Source of the DNA: Paractinoplanes brasiliensis
Lineage (GTDB): Bacteria; Actinomycetota; Actinomycetes; Mycobacteriales; Micromonosporaceae
Direction: 5' to 3'
Length of the DNA: 64,000 nucleotides
Assembly (NCBI RefSeq): GCF_004362215.1
Contig: NZ_SNWR01000001.1
Span: 3,826,001 to 3,890,000 of the forward strand
Shown: positions 35,004 through 44,176 of the stretch, one piece after another
Layout: every line of letters begins with the position of its first letter
Position numbering within the stretch: the first letter of the stretch is position 1
Made by a program: the position numbers and the translations under genes
The notes under the pieces: model-generated
Seen by the model: the letters and a program-made list of their open reading frames with translations, nothing else
The model's database searches: none
What the model was told of the DNA's origin: nothing

Positions 35004-35243
35004 GTGTACCGCGACTTTCTCCCCGAAGAGCCCACCCCGGCCCACCTCGCCGCGATCGAGCGCGAACAGCGCCTTCTCGAAGCCGAGATCGCCCTGGTCG
35101 ACGCCGAGATTCGCTTCCTCACTGCGGAGCCCGCACCGACTCAGCTCGACTGGCGCCGGCTCCGGCGCGCTCAGAACCGCGTGCTCCGCGAGATGGTCAC
35201 CCTCGTCGAGCGCTACCTCCGCTCGATCGACGAGGTGGCCTGA
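35004..35243 (+). CDS. hypothetical coiled-coil protein
   Basis: A 79-aa helical protein with a clear heptad-like stretch (IEREQRLLEAEIALVDAEIR) and a basic second half (LDWRRLRRAQNRVLREM). No family is recognised. The GTG at 35004 follows GGAAGGA. It is the first gene of the plus-strand transfer/replication operon. Confidence 0.7.
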   Translation: MYRDFLPEEPTPAHLAAIEREQRLLEAEIALVDAEIRFLTAEPAPTQLDWRRLRRAQNRVLREMVTLVERYLRSIDEVA

Positions 35244-35280
35244 TGCCCGGATTCATCGACCCTGTCGATCGGAGATCCGC

Positions 35281-35505
35281 ATGAGCCTCGGAATCTTCTC
35301 CCTCGTCCTCATCGCCGTCCTGGTCATGCTCGCCATCGACCACAAGACGCGCGGCCGGATCGTCTTCGTTGCCGTGTGCGCGCTGATGCTCGGTCTCGTC
35401 ATCGCCGGGAGCGATGGCGTACTGGCGCAGCCCTCTCGGGCGCTGGTCGACGGCGTACGGTCCGGGCTGACCACTATCGGGCAGTCGCTAGGCGGCGACA
35501 AATGA
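35281..35505 (+). CDS. small two-TM membrane protein
   Basis: A 74-aa protein with two hydrophobic segments (LGIFSLVLIAVLVMLAI and IVFVAVCALMLGLVIAG) split by a short basic loop (DHKTRGR). The ATG follows CGGAGATC. Its stop overlaps the start of the Spd-like gene (ATGA). Small membrane proteins of this sort occur in spread loci of actinomycete plasmids; the role is inferred. Confidence 0.75.
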   Translation: MSLGIFSLVLIAVLVMLAIDHKTRGRIVFVAVCALMLGLVIAGSDGVLAQPSRALVDGVRSGLTTIGQSLGGDK

Positions 35506-36128
35506 CGGACGCTCAGCTCAGCCGGGTGCGATGGGGCGTGCGGGGAGCGCTGCTGCTCGGGGTTGCGACCTCGGTAGCGGCCAACATCCTGCACGCTCTG
35601 CCCAACCCGATCAGCCAGGCCATTGCCGCTTGGCCGCCGTTGGCTCTGCTCCTGACCGTCGAGCTGATCTCCCGCATTCCCGTGCATCGTCGGTCGCTGG
35701 CCATCGTCCGGATCGCGGCTACGGCCTCGATCGCCGCGATCGCGGCGTGGGTGTCCTACTGGCACATGGCGGGTGTGGTCAGCCGCTATGGCGAGGTCGG
35801 CGCGGCGCCCTTCCTCATCCCTCTGTCCGTTGACGGTCTGGTCGTAGTCGCCTCGGTCTGCTTGGTCGAGCTGTCCGGCCGGATGCAGCGCGAGGTCGAG
35901 GAAGTGAACGTACGGACGGCCGTGGAAACGGTCGCGGCGCCGGACATAACCGCGGACATCGAGGCGGACGCGGCACCACTCAAAACCCGTACCCCTCGGA
36001 AGCGGGACACCGGCAAAGCGGTGGCGAAGCTCCGCGCCCGGCACCCCGATCTGCCCTCCCGAGAGATCGCCCGGCGGCTCGGCGTGACCGACCGCACCGT
36101 CCGGCGGCACCTGTCTGCCGCTGCCTGA
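35502..36128 (+). CDS. DUF2637 / SpdB-like transfer protein
   Basis: A 208-aa protein with four hydrophobic segments in residues about 10-125, a charged linker, and a C-terminal helix-turn-helix (LPSREIARRLGVTDRTVRRHL). This is the layout of DUF2637 proteins of actinomycete conjugative elements, which are associated with plasmid spread between mycelial compartments. The ATG at 35502 overlaps the previous stop. It lies upstream of the TraB-type translocase gene in the same operon. Confidence 0.85.
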   Translation: MTDAQLSRVRWGVRGALLLGVATSVAANILHALPNPISQAIAAWPPLALLLTVELISRIPVHRRSLAIVRIAATASIAAIAAWVSYWHMAGVVSRYGEVGAAPFLIPLSVDGLVVVASVCLVELSGRMQREVEEVNVRTAVETVAAPDITADIEADAAPLKTRTPRKRDTGKAVAKLRARHPDLPSREIARRLGVTDRTVRRHLSAAA

Positions 36129-36143
36129 ACCAACGGAGATCCC

Positions 36144-36491
36144 ATGCCTGACAACGCCGAACGTCGGCTCAACAAGATCTTGGATGCGCTCGGCGACAAC
36201 GCCGAGGACATCGCCCACCTTCTGGAGTTCGGCGGATGGCGCGGCCAGCCGCACGACGTCAACTCCTGCCCGGTCGCGCTTTACCTGCGCACGGTGGTGA
36301 CCGACGTGACCGACGCGTCGGTCAGTTCCGAGCAAGCGAAGGTCCACACGGCCGACGGCTCGGACATCGCGGTCAACCTGACCCCAGCCGTGGCCGGCTT
36401 CGTCCTGGCCTTCGACCTCGGTGTCTATCCCGGTCTCGTCGCCACCGCCACCGACGACAACGGCGACGTGATCGACGAACTCGACCGATAG
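36144..36491 (+). CDS. hypothetical protein of the transfer operon
   Basis: A 115-aa acidic soluble protein. The first half is helical (RRLNKILDALGDNAEDIAHL), with a central CPVALYLRTVV strand and a C-terminal VYPGLVATATD. No family is recognised. The ATG follows GGAGAT, 15 bp after the Spd-like gene, so it belongs to the operon. GC bias is host-like. Confidence 0.75.
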   Translation: MPDNAERRLNKILDALGDNAEDIAHLLEFGGWRGQPHDVNSCPVALYLRTVVTDVTDASVSSEQAKVHTADGSDIAVNLTPAVAGFVLAFDLGVYPGLVATATDDNGDVIDELDR

Positions 36492-36583
36492 CTCTGCCCG
36501 GGGCGCGGCCGACCGGCCTGCAAACCATCAACCGCGCCCCGGCTCCCCGTTCGGCCAACAGACTTCCCGGAGGAATCTCCATC

Positions 36584-38710
36584 ATGACAACCCCGAACCC
36601 GGACAACGAGTTCGATTGGAAAGCCGCCGAGGCGGACGTGGTAGACCTCCGCACCCGCCGGCCTGCGAACTGGTCGGCCGATCTCGACGACGAACGAGAC
36701 GAGATCGGTGACGCGCCGGTGCCGGTTGATCTGCCTACCTCGCGGCGGACCGCCACTCGTCGGCCGATCATCCCGGCCTGGCTGAGGTCCAAGGCTGAGG
36801 CGATTGCCTTCGCTCGGTGGTTCATCGGCCATTACACGTACGTCTTCGCCTATCACCTGACGCGGCTGCCGCTGTACGCCGGACGGCTCCTCGTCCGGGC
36901 GCCGCGCGGTGTGGTCCGGTCCATCAGCGGCACGTCGCACTGGGTGTCCGATGCGGAGGGTCGGCCGATCCGGCTGGCCGCCGTGCGGCGTGAGGACGCC
37001 GCCGACTATCTCCGACTCTCGCGGCAGCGTGACGACCGCGTACGGCTGCGGACGGTCATTCTGCTTCTCTCAGCGGCGTTCTGCCTCGTCAGCGGGACAT
37101 TCCTGCTGACTGCGGCGCCCCGAGCGGTTCTGTACGCGTCGCTTGCCGTGCTCATGGGTGTCTTGGGCGTGATTGGTTCGCCGGCCGACAAGCCGCTGGT
37201 GGACGTTGCCACGGTCAAGCCGCGGGTGCGCAAGCTGACCGCAGACGTCCTGATGCGCGCCTTCCTCGCTGCCGGGCTGTGCAAGTCAGACGACCCGATC
37301 GTCTTCCCGGCGCCGATCATGCGTGATGGCCCTGGGTGGCGTGCGGTCATCGATCTTCCGTACGGCATCAAGGCCGACACGGCGATCAAGAAGCGGAACG
37401 ACCTGGCCGCCGGCCTCGACCTCGACGAGGTGCAGGTCTGGCCGGAACGGGTGCGCGGTACGGCGGGATCGGCGCGGCGACTCGCGTTGTGGGTCGCGGA
37501 CGAGGACCCGTACGCGAAGGAATCTGGTCTTTGGCCTTTGATCTCGAAGGGACAGGTCGACGTCTTCGAGTCGTTCCCGTTCGGCGAGGATCAGCGCGGC
37601 CGGCTGGTGTGCCTGCAACTCATGTTCACGTCGCTGTTGGTCGGGGCCATTCCGAGGATGGGCAAGACCTTCGCGGCTCGTGTGCCTGCCCTCGCTTGCG
37701 CGCTCGATCCGATCGTCGAGCTGCACATTTACGACGGGAAGGGCGGGCAGGACTGGCGGGCGTTCGAGCGCGTCGCGCATCGGATCGGTTTCGGCGTACG
37801 CGATGAGGTTGTCCTGGCTTTGGTCGAAGATCTGCGCGCCCTGGTCGCGGAGATGAACCGGCGGTACGACACGATCGCGACCCTGCCGCCGGACATCTGC
37901 CCCGAGTCGAAGGTGACCCGGGCGATCGCCGAGCGGCGCTCGCTCAAGCTATGGCCGATCCTCGTCGTGATCGACGAGTTCCAGCGGCATAGCGGCAACC
38001 CGATCTATGGCGCCGAGATCGTTTCGCTCCTGACCGAGCTGTGCAAGGTCGGACCATCGGTCGGCATCATGATCGTGCTGGCCACACAGAAGCCGGACGG
38101 CAAGGCCGTGCCGACCGACCTGCGCGACAACATCGGCACGCGGTTCGCGCTCAAGACGATGACGTGGCAGTCGTCCGAGGCTGTGCTTGGCGCTGGCTCG
38201 TACACCGCCGGGCACGACTCGTCTCGACTCCAGCGTGCGCACAAGGGTGTGGGCATCCTGCTAGGCGCCGACGACTCCGGAGCCGTCGAGGACGCGCTGA
38301 CCGTTCGAACGCATCGCACGCCGCTCGCGGATATCGATGCCGTGATCGCGCGGGCGCGTGCTCTGCGCGAGGCCGCCGGAACGCTCAGCGGCCAAGCGGC
38401 CGGCGAACAGCCTGCCGAGGTCGCGGTGTCGTCTCTCTTGGACGACATCCTGACGGTGGTCCCGCTCGGCGAGCCCAAGGTCTGGTCGGAGGCCGTGGCT
38501 GCGCGCCTCGCTGAGCTGCGACCCGAGGTGTACGGCGGGTGGAAGCCGGAACAGGTCGCGGCGGCGCTCAAGCCGTACGGCATCCCGGTCGGTCGGCAGG
38601 TATGGGGCACCGATCCCGCGACCGGCGAGAAGGCCAACCGCAAGGGAATCCACCGCGATGACATTGCGGCGGCCGTGGCCGAGCGTAACCAGCGGCGCCG
38701 GGCCGCATAG
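36584..38710 (+). CDS. FtsK/SpoIIIE-type DNA translocase (TraB/TraSA-like)
   Basis: A 708-aa membrane-anchored ATPase. Two TM segments at about 156-175 and 182-198 precede an FtsK motor with Walker A GAIPRMGKT (354-362) and Walker B ILVVIDEF (459-466). A C-terminal winged helix is suggested by WSEAVAARLAELRPEVYGG. In AICEs this one protein moves double-stranded DNA between mating hyphae. The ATG at 36584 follows CCCGGAGG; the open frame upstream to 36236 overlaps the previous gene and is a shadow. Confidence 0.93.
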   Translation: MTTPNPDNEFDWKAAEADVVDLRTRRPANWSADLDDERDEIGDAPVPVDLPTSRRTATRRPIIPAWLRSKAEAIAFARWFIGHYTYVFAYHLTRLPLYAGRLLVRAPRGVVRSISGTSHWVSDAEGRPIRLAAVRREDAADYLRLSRQRDDRVRLRTVILLLSAAFCLVSGTFLLTAAPRAVLYASLAVLMGVLGVIGSPADKPLVDVATVKPRVRKLTADVLMRAFLAAGLCKSDDPIVFPAPIMRDGPGWRAVIDLPYGIKADTAIKKRNDLAAGLDLDEVQVWPERVRGTAGSARRLALWVADEDPYAKESGLWPLISKGQVDVFESFPFGEDQRGRLVCLQLMFTSLLVGAIPRMGKTFAARVPALACALDPIVELHIYDGKGGQDWRAFERVAHRIGFGVRDEVVLALVEDLRALVAEMNRRYDTIATLPPDICPESKVTRAIAERRSLKLWPILVVIDEFQRHSGNPIYGAEIVSLLTELCKVGPSVGIMIVLATQKPDGKAVPTDLRDNIGTRFALKTMTWQSSEAVLGAGSYTAGHDSSRLQRAHKGVGILLGADDSGAVEDALTVRTHRTPLADIDAVIARARALREAAGTLSGQAAGEQPAEVAVSSLLDDILTVVPLGEPKVWSEAVAARLAELRPEVYGGWKPEQVAAALKPYGIPVGRQVWGTDPATGEKANRKGIHRDDIAAAVAERNQRRRAA

Positions 38711-38720
38711 GGATAGCGGG

Positions 38721-38806
38721 CCGCTAGGTCTAGCCCCGGCAAGAGCTAGATCTAGCGGTGCCGCTAGCCCTCGAATAGTCACCTCACCTGGACGCTAGCG
38801 CCCTAG
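38721..38806. repeat. CTAG-rich repeat cluster after the translocase gene
   Basis: Seven CTAG tetranucleotides in 86 bp (at 38724, 38730, 38746, 38752, 38764, 38795 and 38803), including two CTAGNNCTAG pairs whose first copies are 22 bp apart. CTAG is usually rare in bacterial DNA. The cluster lies directly 3' of the TraB-type gene, where the clt/TraB-recognition locus lies in several Streptomyces plasmids, and shares the CTAG core with the candidate GntR operator at 33997. It may be a transfer locus or an operator array. Confidence 0.6.
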
Positions 38807-38850
38807 CGCCCCTCCCTTCCTGCGCCCCTGAAACCGCCTGGAGGCCATAG

Positions 38851-39078
38851 GTGGACGCCGTCCGCATCGTCGCTAGCCTGCTCTGCCCCGTCCTGGTCGT
38901 CATCACCCTCTGCTATGCCGCCGTCTGTGCGGTCAAGCCGTTCGGCACCTGCCGCCGCTGCGATGGGCGTGGTCGCCACGGGCGCGGCATGCGGAGCCGA
39001 CTGTGCCGCCACTGCGATGGCACGGGGATCCGCATCCGGTTCGGGCGCCACCTTTTCAACGAGATCACCCGTCGCTGA
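38851..39078 (+). CDS. small membrane protein with CxxC zinc-ribbon motifs
   Basis: A 75-aa protein with one N-terminal TM (IVASLLCPVLVVITLCYAAV) and two CxxCxGxG motifs (CRRCDGRG and CRHCDGTG), like half a DnaJ zinc-binding domain. The GTG at 38851 follows GGAGG. It lies between the translocase and replication genes in the operon. Function is unknown. Confidence 0.78.
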   Translation: MDAVRIVASLLCPVLVVITLCYAAVCAVKPFGTCRRCDGRGRHGRGMRSRLCRHCDGTGIRIRFGRHLFNEITRR

Positions 39079-39097
39079 GCTGATCGAGGACTCACCT

Positions 39098-41044
39098 GTG
39101 ACTCGCACACCACCGCATGACGAGGCTGCCGAGCAGGCCGTGATCGGCTCCGCTCTGCTGTCTCCGCGCCTCGTCGCCGAGCTGGCCGACCTGGTTCAGC
39201 CGTCGGACTTCTATCGACCGGCGCACGTAGAGCTTTGGCAGACGGTCGTCGAGCTGCACGCCTCGGGAGCACCTGGGGATCCGATCGCGGTTGCCGCGCA
39301 CCTGGCGGACCTCGGGTCGCTCGGGCGGCTTGGTGGTGCACCTTACCTGCACACGCTCATCGCATCTGTACCCACGTCGGCGAACGGGCCGCACTACGCG
39401 GGGATCGTGGCCGATTACGCGCGCCGCCGCGAGGTTGCCGAGCTCGGCAGTCGGCTGACCCACCTCGCGGGAAGCAACTCAGACACCCGCGACGTGCTCG
39501 CGGCCGGGCGGGCGATGCTCGACGCCGCGCCCGCTCCGGCCTGGCCGTCGCCGATGCCGCTGACGGCTCGTCATACGCCGCGCCCTTTCCCGGTCTCAGC
39601 GTTGCCGAGCTGGCTGGCCGACATGGTGAGTGCCGTCGCCGAGTTCACTCAGACGCCATCTGACCTAGCTGGCTGTATCGCTCTGGCCGCGCTGTCGACG
39701 GCGGCTGGCGGGCGGCTCGAGGTTGAGGTGCGCGGCTCGTGGAGAGAGCCGGCGAATCTCTTTACGGTTGTTGTGTTGCCGCCCGGATCGCGGAAGTCGG
39801 CCGTCTTCACGACCCTGATCCGGCCGCTGCTCGACGCCGAGGCCAAGCTGATCGAGCGCACGCGGCCCGCGATCATCGAGGCCGAGTTGGCGTTGCGGGT
39901 CGCGGCCAAGGCTGCGGAACGGGCCGCGAATGCTGCGGCGGCTGCTGACGATCGCGGTCGAGACCGGCTCATTGCTGACGCTACGGCGGCCGCCATGACC
40001 GCCGAGGCGATCACCGTGCCGCCGCTGCCCCGCCTGATCGCGGACGACATCACCAGTGAGCAGGCTGCTTCTCTGCTCGCCGAGCAGGGCGGCCGGCTTG
40101 CCGTGCTTTCGCCGGAAGGCGGCATCTTCGCCACCCTCGCCGGCCGGTACTCCGGTGCACCGAACTTGGAAGTTTTCCTCAAAGGACACGCCGGCGACAT
40201 GCTCCGCGTCGACCGCCGTTCGCGACCGGCCGAGCACGTCGACCGGCCCGCGCTGACTCTTGGCCTGGCCGTGCAGCCGGAGGTCTTGCGCGACATCGCC
40301 CAGATGCCTGGTTTCCGTGGGAAGGGCCTGCTCGCACGCATCCTGTTCGCCGTCCCGGAGAACACGGTCGGGCGCCGGCGCATCGGAGCCGAACCGATCC
40401 CAATGGCTGTCTCATCGGCGTACGCGGACAGGTTGCGCGCGTTCGTGCTCGGACTGGCCGACCGCTGTGAGCCTGCCGTCCTGCGCCTGACGCAAGAGGC
40501 CAACGAGCGCGTGTTGGCGCTTGAGCACGACATCGAGCCTCGCCTGGCGCCGTCCGGGGGTTGGGCGCATGTCGTCGATTGGGGGAGCAAGTACGTCGGG
40601 GCCATCGCACGCATTGCGGGCCTGCTGCACCTTGCCGAGCATCTGCTGGGCGGCTTAACCTCGCCGATCTCGGCGGGCGTTCTTGATCAGGCTGCGGAGA
40701 TCGGTGCGTATTTCGCCGAGCACGCGCTGAGCGCCTTCGACGACATGGGCGCGGATCCGCTCGTCGACGATGCTCGTCACGTCCTTGGCTGGGTCGAGCG
40801 CTCGCAGACTGAGCGGTTCACCAAGCGGGATCTCTTCACGGCGCTATCCCGCGGTCGATTCCGCAAGGCGGCCGACCTCGACCCCGTCCTCAATCTGCTG
40901 GTCGGTCACGGCTACCTGCGGGCAGTGCCTTCGGCCGAACGTCGTGGCGCCGGCCGCTCACCGTCGCCGGCCTGGCTCGTGCATCCCGACGTCCTCCGGC
41001 CCGCGGGCACGGTGCGGCCGATCAGCGCCGGGCGGGTCTCATGA
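39098..41044 (+). CDS. replication protein: DnaB N-terminal domain plus DUF3987
   Basis: A 648-aa protein. Residues 1-115 resemble the N-terminal domain of DnaB (EAAEQAVIGSALLSPRLVAE and FYRPAHVELWQTVVELH), and about 150-560 match DUF3987, with a P-loop-like PPGSRKSA and a distal LSPEGGIFATLAGRYSG block. Proteins of this build replace RepSA or Prim-Pol on some elements and are likely initiators or helicase-like. The GTG at 39098 follows GAGGA; the frame upstream overlaps the zinc-ribbon gene. Confidence 0.85.
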   Translation: MTRTPPHDEAAEQAVIGSALLSPRLVAELADLVQPSDFYRPAHVELWQTVVELHASGAPGDPIAVAAHLADLGSLGRLGGAPYLHTLIASVPTSANGPHYAGIVADYARRREVAELGSRLTHLAGSNSDTRDVLAAGRAMLDAAPAPAWPSPMPLTARHTPRPFPVSALPSWLADMVSAVAEFTQTPSDLAGCIALAALSTAAGGRLEVEVRGSWREPANLFTVVVLPPGSRKSAVFTTLIRPLLDAEAKLIERTRPAIIEAELALRVAAKAAERAANAAAAADDRGRDRLIADATAAAMTAEAITVPPLPRLIADDITSEQAASLLAEQGGRLAVLSPEGGIFATLAGRYSGAPNLEVFLKGHAGDMLRVDRRSRPAEHVDRPALTLGLAVQPEVLRDIAQMPGFRGKGLLARILFAVPENTVGRRRIGAEPIPMAVSSAYADRLRAFVLGLADRCEPAVLRLTQEANERVLALEHDIEPRLAPSGGWAHVVDWGSKYVGAIARIAGLLHLAEHLLGGLTSPISAGVLDQAAEIGAYFAEHALSAFDDMGADPLVDDARHVLGWVERSQTERFTKRDLFTALSRGRFRKAADLDPVLNLLVGHGYLRAVPSAERRGAGRSPSPAWLVHPDVLRPAGTVRPISAGRVS

Positions 41045-41214
41045 TCCGGCTCGGGGGTCCGCAGAATTCGCGAAATACGCCGAACGGCCTGCCCGGAGGT
41101 ATTCCGCGGATTACGCGGATTCTGCGGAGCCGCACCGCTGCTGCCCGAGCTCCGCCTTGGCTCGTGGTGCCTGCCTGCTCACCCCCGCCCGCATCTCCCG
41201 AAAGGCACCGCAGG

Positions 41215-41457
41215 ATGACAACCGATCTGAGCGGCGACGCCGCCGAGATCCCAGATGCTCAGCCCATCCGCCTGGTCCTCACGATCGAGCAGGCCGCCCG
41301 TCGGCTCGGTATCGGTCGGACACTCATGTACTCGCTCGTCATGAGCGGAGAGGTCGAATCCGTGATGATCGGCCGGCTGCGCCGGATCCCGGTCGAATGC
41401 CTCGCGGAGTACGTGACGAAGCTCCGCAACACCCAGCAAACCGACAAGGCCGCGTGA
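41215..41457 (+). CDS. xis: excisionase (HTH_17/MerR-type Xis)
   Basis: An 80-aa DNA-binding protein with the excisionase helix-turn-helix (LTIEQAARRLGIGRTLMYSL) and the conserved RLRRIPVECLAEYV. It directly precedes the integrase gene, 10 bp away, the usual xis-int order. The ATG at 41215 is used; an in-frame extension to 41041 has no family resemblance, though a start there would overlap the replication gene stop. Confidence 0.9.
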   Translation: MTTDLSGDAAEIPDAQPIRLVLTIEQAARRLGIGRTLMYSLVMSGEVESVMIGRLRRIPVECLAEYVTKLRNTQQTDKAA

Positions 41458-42572
41458 GGGGGACACGATGGGGACGCGTAAGCCGAACGGCGCATCGAGC
41501 ATTTACAAGGGTCGCGACGGCAAATGGCACGGCCGAGTCACTATGGGCGTCCGCGACGACGGCAAGCCCGACCGTCGGCACGTCGAACGGAAGACTGAGG
41601 CCGAGGTCACCCGCGAGGTTCGGAAGCTGGAGCGGGAGCGCGACTCTGGCCGGGTGCGGAAGGCCGGCTCCTCGTGGACTGTCGAGAAGTGGTTGACGTA
41701 CTGGGTTGAGAACATCGCCGCCCCGTCGGTCAAGGCCAACACGACCGCTGGCTATCGCGTCGCGGTGAACGTCCATCTGATTCCTGGCATTGGAGCGCAT
41801 CGACTGGAGAAGCTAACACCTGAACACATTGAGAAGCTGACCCAGAAGATGCAGAAGAACGGCAGCAAGCCTGCCACAGCTCACCAGGCGTTCCGGACGT
41901 TGCGGACCGCGCTGAACGAAGCGATGCGCCGAGGGCATCTCACCCAGAATCCCGCGAGCCTCGCCAAGTCACCTCGGCTCACAGTCATCGAGGTCGAGCC
42001 GTATTCGGTGGCCGAGGTGCAACGCATTCTTGAGGCGGCCGGAGATCGCCGGAACAGCGCCCGGTGGGCAATCGCGCTGGCGCTCGGCCTACGCCAGGGC
42101 GAAGCGCTCGGCCTGAAGTGGGATCACCTCGACCTCGACAAACAGGCGCTGCGCGTACGCCGGAACCGGCTGCGACCGAAATACGAGCACGGATGCGGCG
42201 GCAAGCCGTGCGGCAAGAAGGCCGGTTACTGCTCCCAGCGAAAGCAGACGAACGACGACACGGACGACACGAAATCGGCTGCCGGCCGCCGCGTGATCGG
42301 CCTACCTGCGAGCGTCGTGCAGCTCTTGCTGGAGCACAAGGAGGTACAGGGCACTGAACGTCGGCGAGCCGCCCAGCTCTGGCAGGAAGGTGGTTGGGTG
42401 TTCGCTTCACCGACCGGCCGCCCGCTCAACCCGAACACCGACTATCACGAATGGAAAAGGCTAATCAAGGACGCGGGTGTCCGGGACGGCCGACTTCACG
42501 ACGCGCGGCACACGGCTGCAACTGTTCTGATGCTCCTCGGCATTCAGGAACGCGCTGCCATGGATGTGATGG

Positions 42573-43892
42573 CAGAGCCAAAGCAAAGTTAGTTGATCTT
42601 CGTTGTTCCTGGTGATGACGACCCGGTGAACGGACGCGGCCTTCCTCAGTAGACGATGGCGGTTCTCTACGCCAACCGTCGTCTACCAGAAAGGCCGCTC
42701 GTGCCAGTCTCGCATGCGGTCGCCGATGTCGTCATGAACAAGGCCAGCCAGGCCGACCTCGGCCGGGTAACCGCGCTGGCCGCGGTGTTCGCGCCGGTCA
42801 AAGATCCGCGTAAGCCCAAGGGCGTGCGGCATCCTCTCACCGCGGTACTGACGGTGCTGACCATGGCACTGCTGTGCGGGGCACGTGATTTCCGGCAAGC
42901 CGCCGACCGGGTCGCGGAACTCCCGCAACCCCTGCTCGGCGCAGCGGGCGCCCGCACGCACCCCGTCCTGCATCCGGATCCCGCCCGGCCGTGACACCCT
43001 GCGCCGGCTGGCCGAGGCCGTCGACGCCGCGGTCTTGGACCGGCTGATCTGCGCCTGGCTGACCACCCTGCTCGAGGTTCGCACCGGTGTCGGGCTGGCC
43101 CTGGACGGCAAGACCGTCCGCAACACCCGCCCCGGCACCGGCGTGGACGTGCAACTGTTCTCCGCGATGCGCCACGACACCGCCGTGGTCATCGCCCAGG
43201 TCCAGGTCCCGGCCGACACCACCGAAGTCACCCAGATCGCCGCCCTGCTCGACCCGGTCGACATCACCGGCATGACGATCACCGCCGACGCCGCCCATCC
43301 CAGCCACGACACCGCCACCTACCTACTCAAGCGCGATGCCGGTTACGCCTTCACCGTCAAAGGCAACCGGCCCGGCCTGCTCACCGCGATCACTGACCGG
43401 CTGCCCGCAGCCGTCCCCGCTCTGGCTGCCGCAACGCACACCGAGCACCGAAACGGCCACCGGGTCACCCGCACCATCTGGACCGCACCCGCCGACGGCG
43501 TGGACTTCCCCGGCGCGGTCCAGGTCTTCCGGATCCGCCGCGACACCTACGCCCCCGACGGCCAACGCGTCAGCAAACACCTCCTGCACGGCATCACCAG
43601 CCTGACCTGCACCGCAACCGAGATCGCCGCTCACGTCCGCAGCCACTGGGGAATCGAAAACAAGATCCACTGGATCCGCGACGTCCTGCTCGGCGAAGAC
43701 CACCACCACGCCTACCTCGGCACCGTCGCCCACGCCATGGCCGCCCTGCGCAACCTCGCCCTCGCCCTGATCCGCCTCGCCGGGCACACCCGAATCAAAC
43801 AGCTCATGGAACGGCATCACGCCAACAAGATGCTCATCCCGACGCTACTCAACGCAGCCATCCGATAACCATCCGACTTTGCTTTGGCTCTG
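42573..43892 (+). mobile_element. ISAs1-family insertion sequence inside int
   Basis: A 1320-bp IS with perfect 16-bp terminal inverted repeats (CAGAGCCAAAGCAAAG / CTTTGCTTTGGCTCTG) and a 10-bp target duplication GATGTGATGG at 42563-42572 and 43893-43902. It carries one transposase gene. The perfect ends and duplication imply a recent insertion. Confidence 0.96.
42701..43868 (+). pseudogene. ISAs1-family transposase with a frameshift
   Basis: The N-terminal part (VFAPVKDPRKPKGVRHPL, then GARDFRQAADRVAELPQ) is read from the GTG at 42701 until a TGA at 42992. The rest (IPPGRDTLRRLAEAV, LDGKTVRN, ITADAAHPSHDTATYLL, HWGIENKIHWIRDVLLGED) continues in the +1 frame to 43868. Homology switches frame at about 42965-42975. 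Catalytic acidic residues of the DDE core remain (ALDGKTVR, ADAAH, WGIENKIHWIRD). No slippery heptamer is visible, so a mutation or sequencing error is more likely than programmed frameshifting. Confidence 0.88.
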
Positions 43893-44118
43893 GATGTGAT
43901 GGGTTGGGCTACGACCGGCATGGCCGCTCGATATCAGCACGTCACGGACCCTGTGCGAGCAGAGGTCGCAAAACGTGTTGGTGGTCTTATCTGGGGAGAG
44001 TCTGAGCAGCGCTGAGGGGGATCTAGCAAATCGGCTGAGAGACGATCATAAGTTGAAAATTGGCTGCAGCGATCGAACCTTGCGTCTGGAGAGTTCGGGA
44101 TTAGAATTGCTACAAAGT

Positions 44119-44152
44119 GTTCCGGTCGCAGGTTTGTTTCTGCGACCGGAAC
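44119..44152. terminator. bidirectional hairpin terminator
   Basis: A perfect 12-bp stem (GTTCCGGTCGCA / TGCGACCGGAAC) with a 10-nt loop, between the integrase remnant and the convergent cargo module 2. Confidence 0.88.
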
Positions 44153-44176
44153 GCGCTTATCGTAGAAGCCCGCGTA

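Larger units (their letters stand above)
41468..44015 (+). pseudogene. int: tyrosine integrase interrupted by an ISAs1-family IS
   Basis: The coding sequence runs 41468-42572, is split by the IS, and resumes after the second target-duplication copy at 43903-44015. Joined once, this gives 1218 bp, an in-frame 405-aa integrase. The N-terminal SAM-like domain is at about 60-170; catalytic residues lie in GLRQGEALGL (Arg) and HDARHTAA (HxxR) before the IS, and the nucleophile tyrosine of ARYQHVTD is encoded at 43932-43934 after it. A CGGKPCGKKAGYC insert is present. The interrupted frame ends at 42592 without the tyrosine, so it is inactive. Confidence 0.95.

Noticed and set aside
42950..42994. 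Programmed frameshifting in the IS transposase
   Set aside because: No slippery sequence is visible at the frame switch and ISAs1 elements normally use one uninterrupted ORF, so an indel is the simpler reading.
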